From NCBI GenBank assembly GCA_948567375.1, contig OX419760.1, positions 36,580,001 to 36,644,000 on the forward strand: DNA of 64,000 nucleotides. The letters run 5' to 3'. The first letter of the stretch is position 1. Every line of letters begins with the position of its first letter. The translations under genes were made by a program, and so were the position numbers. This DNA is from Lunularia cruciata. Taxonomy: Eukaryota; Streptophyta; Marchantiopsida; Lunulariales; Lunulariaceae. Positions 57,690-64,000 of this stretch are shown one piece after another. The notes under the pieces were generated by a model. It was given only the letters and a program-made list of their open reading frames with translations, ran no database searches and was not told the DNA's origin.

Positions 57690-59560
57690 GAGCATGGAGA
57701 TCAAGACTGATAGAATGACAGAAGGTCTGCTTTTCCTCAACTTCCTGGTCTATGTCCTCACCTTGATCCACCTCTTGACTCTGGACTATCCTCCAGCTTG
57801 ACATGCATTTTAGTACTCTCTTTGGTTGGATTGAGACGGACTTGCTGCAGATATTGGATCTTGTAGCCAAAGATGCTGAAGTGCATCAATGAGGTCCACC
57901 TCTATTGGTTGCTCTTCAAGGTCTATTTCCTCAACTGCATTCACAGGCTTGAACAACCTGGTGTGATGAAAGCAGTTCATTATTACTACTCGGCCCAGGC
58001 GGCAAGCAACCAATGCATTGCAATCAATTGGTCAACCTTGTAGAGGTTGAACTCGTTGCACTCATCATAGTTGAGTGCATTTTGAAGGTAAAAATGCAGA
58101 TAATGACATTTGAATGTGGCAATAATCCTTGCATCCATGGGTTGAATTTTAGATGTTGTGATTGGAGAAAGAGCGCAAGCTTCAATGTTCAGAGTTAAGC
58201 GCTCATCAGGAATGTGTGACTGTGCATTATCCATCAGTAAGAGTATACATGGTATTCAGGAATTTGCAATGCGCATCTCACCATTAGCTTTTGCAACCAT
58301 TCTTGGAATAATATCCTTGTCATCCAAGCTTTTTGTTGATATGTAGAATAAGCCTAGATGTTCACTTGTGTGGCTATTAGAGAAACTTGGCTTTTTCATG
58401 TGATAGAAAAAAGGATAGTATTTTATAATGTTTTGAGTAAAAGGAACCCCCAAGAGAAACACAAAATTTCATTCCTTAATACTTCAATGCCCCAAAGAGC
58501 ACCTTGTCTTTTTTATATAGCAAAGAGTATTTGCATGCATAAAGGATGATTAAATATATAGATTAGTCACATGTCTATGAGCTCCACCTTTAGATTAGTT
58601 GCATGGATTGGTTATATATCATATCTATCTTTATCCTATTTGGTTTGTCAAACAAGTTTGACCAAAGAGAACCTTTGGAGAATCTTCTAGTAGGAAGCTC
58701 AAGATAGCACAGGTGAGATAGCATTTGAAGATATAAACAAGACAAACAAGGGACGGGGAAGGCAATGCATTTACCCCTTGAGGCCAAAATGGTTTATTTT
58801 TTGAGACCTAATTCTTTTGTTTAGGCCTCCAAAATTAACTCTAAAATTTTTAGGGTGTTTCAGATCTATGCTCTATTAGTGAAAGTATTCTTATGGTGAC
58901 ACCTCTATCTAATCTACTTAGACCATTGTGTATAAAATTCTTAAAGATATTACCAAGCCAATTTTCACCTCTAGATAGTCTGTCTAATTAATGATATTAC
59001 ACATTTAATGATTCCTACATGTGTGTGCAATGAAAGCAAGTGTGATTCTTGTCTTATATATTTTTAGCCAAGAATTGTTGAGCTATAGCTATAGTGGGCA
59101 CCATGCTGTAGAAAAGGACTATCTTGTCCATATTATATATGTCATATAAAGCAAGGTGGAGAAAAGTGAGCATGTAGAGCAAACAACACTGCATTGGCAT
59201 TGCATTGATGATGTCTTGGTAAGCCTATCTTGCCTCCCATGCATTTTAAACACTTTAAGCTTGTAGTGGGAAAGGAACTTCTAAAACCAATATTTTGAAA
59301 ACTCAATGCTACCTTTAGGGATGGCAAGCATCTAGGCAAATAGTCAACCAGATTCTTTAATCAATGATGACAAAAGGAGCACATTTTTTGCATGTACTGC
59401 CAAACCCATAAGGCAAGAGATTCTTCAAGTTTTGGGAAGTGTACAGTTGTTGCCTCTTTGCTTGAAGCTGATCGTTGTCCATGGTTTCATACTAATGACA
59501 TTTCTTGATCTTGCTAATGCTAACTTGAGCTGGAGTATTTTCAAGACTAAACTTGGTTTT
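57690..59560 (-). pseudogene. Pogo/Tigger-type transposase (CENP-B HTH plus DDE_1), interrupted
   Basis: Reading the minus strand: a CENP-B-type DNA-binding region (YPKLEESLALW-like words at about 59,480-59,400, then FSKYW...FLSHYKLKVFKMHG near 59,250), the first catalytic Asp in YNMDKIVLFYSMVP (about 59,130), a gap made by a solo LTR (58,424-59,001), then LLLMDNAQSHIP (58,234; second Asp) and TSKIQPMDARIIATFKCHY (third Asp, 31 residues between the two). The tail NCFHHTRLF lies in another frame after 58,013. Stops and frameshifts make it inactive. No terminal inverted repeats were identified. Confidence 0.82.
58424..59001 (-). repeat. Solo G1 LTR inside the pogo/Tigger element
   Basis: The minus strand runs TGTAATATC...ATTATA, 578 bp. 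The target duplication is TATTT (58,419-58,423) and CATTT (59,002-59,006), differing by one C-to-T. It splits the DDE domain. Confidence 0.83.
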
Positions 59561-59726
59561 TGTTCACTAGGCTAGAGCTATATGAGACCTTGGAGGGTTC
59601 ATCTCCTTGCTTATGTGTTTGCATATTTTTAGTTGCTAGTAGCTGAGCATGTTACACTTTTGTAAATGTGTACTAGAATGTGAAATGAAAACTCTTGGTG
59701 TAAACCCACTAATTTGAGATGGATGA

Positions 59727-60474
59727 TGTAATCTTCAGAGGATAAGAGACCTTATGAGAAACTCAAAAGAAGAAACACAAAGTTTCACACTCAACCTCCG
59801 ATGCTCCAAAGGAGCACCTTGATTGTATTATATAGCAAAGAGGACTTCCCCGAAGGAAGCTCCACCCTTGGATCAAATACATGGATTGGTGACATGTCAG
59901 CAATCTCTACCCTTAGATTAGTTGTATGTATGGGTGACATGTCAGTTTTGATCCTATCCGGCTGGTCAAACTCTCTTTGACAAAAGGGAATCTTTAGGGA
60001 ATCTTCCTATAAGAATCTGTGAATCATGTGGATGAAGTAGCATTGGAAAGCTCTCAATGAGATAAACCTTGGGAGAGGAATGCAAACCTTCCTTCAATTT
60101 TGGGTGGAGGGGAGTGGTTGTATATTTTTTATGTCTAATTCATCCGTTTAGGCCTCCAAAATTGGCTCTAAAGTTTTTAGGCTATTTTTGACTCTTGCCA
60201 TATTAGTAAAAGTATTCTTTTGGTGACATGTCTATTTGATCTACCTAACCCATTATGTAAAACATCCTTCCAGATGTTACCAAACCAATTTGCACCTGTG
60301 GATGATATATTTAACTTTTGTTATTACAAATTAAAGCTATTTTTGGCTCTTGTACTATTAGTAGAAGTACTCTATTGTTGATAACTCTATCTGATCTACC
60401 TAGCCTATCATACATAACATCCTTCAAGATGTTACCATTCACCTCTAGCTAATATGTCTAGCTATTGGTATACA
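59727..60474 (-). repeat. 3' LTR of chromovirus copy G (family G1)
   Basis: The minus strand starts TGTATACC at 60,474 (a damaged TGTAATACC) directly after the purine tract, and ends GATTACA at 59,727. It is 748 bp with the internal duplication. Confidence 0.83.
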
Positions 60475-62880
60475 AACCTCTCCTCTTTTAAGACGCAATG
60501 TCCTCGTTGCGAAATTGTTGCTCAAAAGATTTCACTAACATTGGTGCATTGGTCAAATTGGCTACTAGCTCCTATGTTCTCTCATATAGTGTGTACCCTT
60601 TCCAATGTACTATATATTCCACACGTGGATGTTGAGTACCATAGATGCATTTCTGGAGAATGTGTTTGACCTCATATTCTTCCGCCTCATCAATGAGTGT
60701 TGGACAAGGTCAACTTTCTTGTATGGAAGAGAAGTGGGGTGGTCAAGGAGCATATCAACATAATAAGGAAACATGAAATACCAGGTAGATCTTCATATGT
60801 AGTAGTAGCTTGAGGTGATACGCCACTGTGCCAATGCAATGAAGGATGGGAAAAGACCTAATAAAACAAGGTCTAAGCTTGCAAGGGCCAACTAATGTCA
60901 AGTTGGTTGTTGACAGCCAAACTTGATCCCCAACATTGAACTCCATGTGCCAATTATGTGCATCTACATATTGTTTCTTTCAATTTTGTGCAATCTGCAA
61001 CTTGTGTTTGGCATTCTCTACTCCTTGTTGGATTCTAGAAACAAAAGAGTTCACAACATCCACCTTGGTATCTACCAGGTGGATCTTCATCAAGCTTGAA
61101 GGTGTGAAAGGATGCTCTCCATACATGAGGAAGAATGGTGTGGCATGTATTGATGCATTCACTAAATTGTTGTATGCAAATTCCACCAATGGGAGTAACG
61201 TGTCTTACCTTTCTTGCTCTTCTAGGGTGAAGCCCTAAAGCATGTCTTCAATAGTGCAATTAACCCACACTGTTTTTCCATCAGTCTATGGGTGGTAAGT
61301 TGTAGACATAGCAAATTTGGTTTTGAAGAAACCAAAGAGTGTTCTCTAAAACAAACTAGTGAATTGAGTACCTCTTTCAATGATGAGCACTTGAGACAAA
61401 CCATGGTGAGAAAAGACTACATCTAAGTACAATTGAGCTAACTGTGGAGAAATTATGTCCTTGGTGGTAGGACACTCATGAATCATTTTGCTAAGGTGGT
61501 GAACAAAAACTACAATGGAGTCAAACCCTAAGGTGGTCTTGGGCAATTTGTAAACCAAATCCATGCTTACTTGTTCCCAATGTTGTGTAGGAGTAGGAAG
61601 GGGTTGAAGAGTCATATGGGAGCTTGATTGGAAGCTTATTTTGCTGACATAGTAGGTAGCTTTGAACATACTCCATCACATTATTGCTCATCTTGGGACA
61701 GTAGTAATGGCATTTGGCTGCATCCAAGATCTTGTCCACTTTTACATGACCTACAATAGTAGAGTCATAACATTCTACTAGGATGGTGGTTCTTATGGCC
61801 ATTTACTCTAGGATCCATAACCTACCATCACAAAAAGCAAGTCCTTGGGAACTAGTGATGCCTTTGGAAGATCAAGCTCCTACAATCTGTGGGTCAATTT
61901 TTGTAGTAATAAGAATTCTTGGCCAAAATTTAGGGTTCATCTTGACTTCTACCACCAGATTTTTTACCGTAGGCATTTGGGTAAATGCATCTACAAGTTG
62001 CTTCTTGCCTTCCACATATATGATCATCTTGTTCTGCCTTTGTCTCCACTCAACCTCCCAAATATGTCAATGAGATAGATCTTTTTGCATTTTTAGGTAG
62101 ACTAGAGGTTTATGATCAGTCTCCACTACAAATGCCTTCTCGCCAAGATAGTGCTTCCAATGCTTGGTTGTAAAGGACAATGGCCAACTCCTCTTGTTCA
62201 ATGGTGTGATAGTTACAGTCCACCAATAATAGCTTTCAAGACAAATATGCAATTGGATGCCATCCATCATGCCACTCTTGTTTTAGGATTGCTCCTATTA
62301 CTATGCCTAATGCATCTATAGTCAACTTGATTGGACATTTTGGGTTATACCATTTCAAGATTGGTGCATCTAGTAATGTATCTTTCAATTCCTAAAAGGC
62401 CAATTCTTGTGCATTTCCTCACATTCATTTCTTCCCTTTGTCAAGTAGTGCCATTAGAGGTTGTGCCACCTTGGAGATGTCTTTGACAATCACAAACAAA
62501 ACCCCATCAATCCCAAGAAACTCTTGAGTTGAGTTTGATCTTCCGGAGCACTCCATTTTTGAATGATCTTTATTTTATCTATTAATACTTGGATACCTTT
62601 TTCACTTACTCCATGCCCCAAGTAGTCTACTTTAGACTTGCCAAACTCACACTTTGAGATTTTGGCATGCAATTGATTGTATCATGCAATTGATTGTATC
62701 ATACAATTTGGAGAACTTCTTGTAGACATTATTTGTGTTCCATCATTGTACTACTATAGATAAGGATGTTATCTAGAAAAAAACAATAGATTTATCCAAG
62801 TATAGACAAAATATATCATTCATCAAACTCATGAAAGTGACCAGTGTATTGGTGAGGCCAAACGGTATCACCAAGTACTT
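60475..62880 (-). pseudogene. Chromovirus copy G: RT (partial), RNase H, integrase, chromodomain
   Basis: On the minus strand: RT end at 62,880-62,490 (HAKISKCEFGKSKVDYLGH; catalytic loop FLDNIL near 62,775, where FLDD is expected), RNase H at 62,270-62,070 (GEKAFVVETDHKPLVYLKMQ), integrase at 61,802-60,755 (EYVQSYLLCQQNK; HWEQVSMDLVYKLPK with the first Asp; LIIERGTQFTSLF; VEFAYNNLVNASIHATPFF; MEFNVGDQVWLSTTN) and a decayed chromodomain before the purine tract (60,492-60,475). It is the most complete integrase of this family here. The 5' half is cut off by the E LTR at 62,881. Confidence 0.87.
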
Positions 62881-62983
62881 TGTAAAAGATCAAGATTGGA
62901 GAGAGAAATAAGAGAATAGAAGATCACATTGGAACACTCAAGTGTGAGAAACTCCAAATGCCTAGCATGAGCTTTGGCTTTGG

Positions 62984-62991
62984 TATTTATA
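62984..62991 (-). promoter_or_regulatory. TATA box of the right E LTR
   Basis: TATAAATA on the minus strand, matching 1,543-1,550 in the left LTR. Confidence 0.55.
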
Positions 62992-63132
62992 GAGAGCATA
63001 CAAGGCTCTTGAGAATCTTCTCAAGAAGCTACCTTGAGCCGCTTCTTGGAGTGCAAGCCAGATTAATTGAGAAGCTTCTCAAGAAGCTTCTTTCTAAAAG
63101 CTACCTACTTGGCGTGCAAGCTAAGCTACTTG

Positions 63133-63160
63133 GAAGTTTCTAGAAGTTTCTAGGAGTTTC
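63133..63160 (-). promoter_or_regulatory. Extended heat-shock-element array in the right E LTR
   Basis: GAAGTTTCTAGAAGTTTC gives four perfect alternating GAA/TTC units with 2-base spacers, continued by TAGGAGTTTC with one mismatch. The array is about 145 bp upstream of the TATA box on the minus strand. Confidence 0.55.
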
Positions 63161-63170
63161 TTTCTAAAAG

Positions 63171-63290
63171 CTACCTACTTGGGGTGCAAGCAAAGCTAGT
63201 CAAGAAGCTTCCCAAGAAACTTTCTAAAAGCTACCTACTTGGGGTGCAAGCAAAGCTAGTCAGGAAGCTTCCCAAGAAACTTTCTAGATG
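63171..63290 (-). repeat. Two tandem 60-bp units in the E LTR
   Basis: CTACCTACTTGGGGTGCAAG starts at 63,171 and 63,231. The two units differ by one base in most of their length (CAAGAAGC versus CAGGAAGC). Related, more diverged units extend to about 63,040. Confidence 0.88.
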
Positions 63291-63375
63291 CTTTTGGAAT
63301 ATTTTAGGTTAATTTGGCCTATTCACTACTTTGTTAGCCTCGACTAACTTCATCGCTAAACTCTATATTGTTACA

Positions 63376-64000
63376 TATTCCCCCATTGCTATTTGGTGAT
63401 GTCCTCATCACCATTGAAGCTTCAAACTCTTGGATGGCCATTTTTGCATTCTATAGACAAGAAAGAGGTTCCTAAGTGGCATCATGCAAGGGATACACTT
63501 TCTAGAGAACTTTGTATTCTATATGTTGTTGGCAAATTTGTTTAATGTGGCAACGTGCAAAGATCAGATCAACTTCTTACTCTTCATGACCACTGATAGG
63601 GATAGGAGGAGGAGGTGGTTTGACACAAGAGGAAAAAAATATGGGTGGTAAGAACAAAGAGTTTCAACTTGGAAATGTGAAAGACAAGGTGGATGCACAT
63701 ATGACAACACAAGGCAAGTTTTGTTAAGCAACAAGAGAAATGATTTGGGTGATATCAAAGAGTCCTATCCAATTAGGAGCAAGTTTATGGTCTTGAGTAT
63801 CAAGTGGGAGGGTTAGGTTACATGAGTTAGGTTATGAGAGCATGACCTTATCACCAACTTGAAAGGTGAGATCATGATGATGGTGGTCTACTTATTGTTT
63901 TTGATGATTTTGAACAATAAGGAGATAAGATTTTGCTTGTTGGAGAGATTGTGATATGGTGGTCAAGAAGAAGGGATATGAGACAAAGGAGAAGCAAGAA
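63376..64000 (-). pseudogene. Family E integrase C-terminus and chromodomain (right copy)
   Basis: The minus strand reads PPPPPIPISGHEE, then EVDLIFARCHIKQ, EYKVL-stop-KVYPLHDAT-stop-EPLS, matching the chromodomain of the left copy at 1,033-1,180. Two stops stand where Trp is expected (TGG to TAG) and one where Gln is expected (CAG to TAG). The upstream part is cut by the window edge. Confidence 0.82.

Larger units (their letters stand above)
62881..63375 (-). repeat. 3' LTR of family E, inverted relative to the copy at 1,243
   Basis: The minus strand runs TGTAACAATATAGAG...CTTTTACA, 495 bp. It shares the TATA box, the CTAGGCATTTGGAGTTT word and the GAAGCTTC-rich U3 with the left copy. It is longer because of an extra 60-bp tandem unit. 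Confidence 0.86.

Noticed and set aside
1243-63375. The inverted E sequences as the ends of one giant DNA transposon
   Set aside because: Each is the 3' end of an LTR element with its own integrase, chromodomain and LTR, and the region between holds unrelated nested elements and genes.

Overview
This window looks like nuclear DNA of a land plant with a repeat-rich genome. The supporting signs are a plant-type (type II) metacaspase fragment, a spliced acid lipase of the plant LIP1 / animal lysosomal-acid-lipase family, CCCTAAA-type telo-box motifs, and plant LTR-retrotransposon lineages (chromoviruses, an Athila/Tat-like element, Ty1/copia). I cannot name the species. A non-seed plant is possible but not demonstrated.

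Layout. Bases 1-39,358 are nested, decayed LTR retrotransposons. The backbone is an old Ty3/gypsy element on the + strand (here 'C'; gag at 4.5-6.3 kb, protease at 29.4 kb, RT, RNase H and integrase at 33.2-36.3 kb). Into it went solo LTRs (6,345-6,918; 31,292-31,842; 32,448-33,188), a minus-strand chromovirus ('B', 6,941-15,260, itself split by a 2.2-kb insertion) and a complete 13.7-kb element ('L', 15,700-29,404). L has 3.7-3.8-kb LTRs. A Ty1/copia remnant (37.2-39.36 kb) ends the block. Bases 57.7-64.0 kb are again transposons: a pogo/Tigger-type DNA transposon split by a solo LTR, a minus-strand chromovirus ('G'), and the 3' end of a second chromovirus family ('E'). E also occurs in opposite orientation at 0.56-1.65 kb.

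Between them, 39.4-57.6 kb is an island of ordinary, CpG-containing DNA. It holds the 3' part of a broken type II metacaspase gene and an eight-exon lipase gene (45,295-51,542). One lipase exon carries about 1,230 residues of Ser/Gly/Pro-rich repeats. A few unassigned reading frames and two short foldbacks complete the island.

Three points deserve most attention. (1) Each long LTR of L contains one continuous reading frame of about 800 codons, upstream of the probable LTR promoter, for a charged coiled-coil protein; in this position it would be a rare LTR-encoded accessory gene. (2) The lipase is interrupted by a silk- or mucin-like repeat domain about three times the size of the enzyme. (3) The E LTRs carry perfect heat-shock-element arrays about 145 bp upstream of a TATA box. 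Almost all nonsense codons in the elements, and those in the metacaspase fragment, look like C-to-T (or G-to-A) changes, as expected from deamination of methylated cytosine. All calls come from reading motifs by eye; no database search was run.
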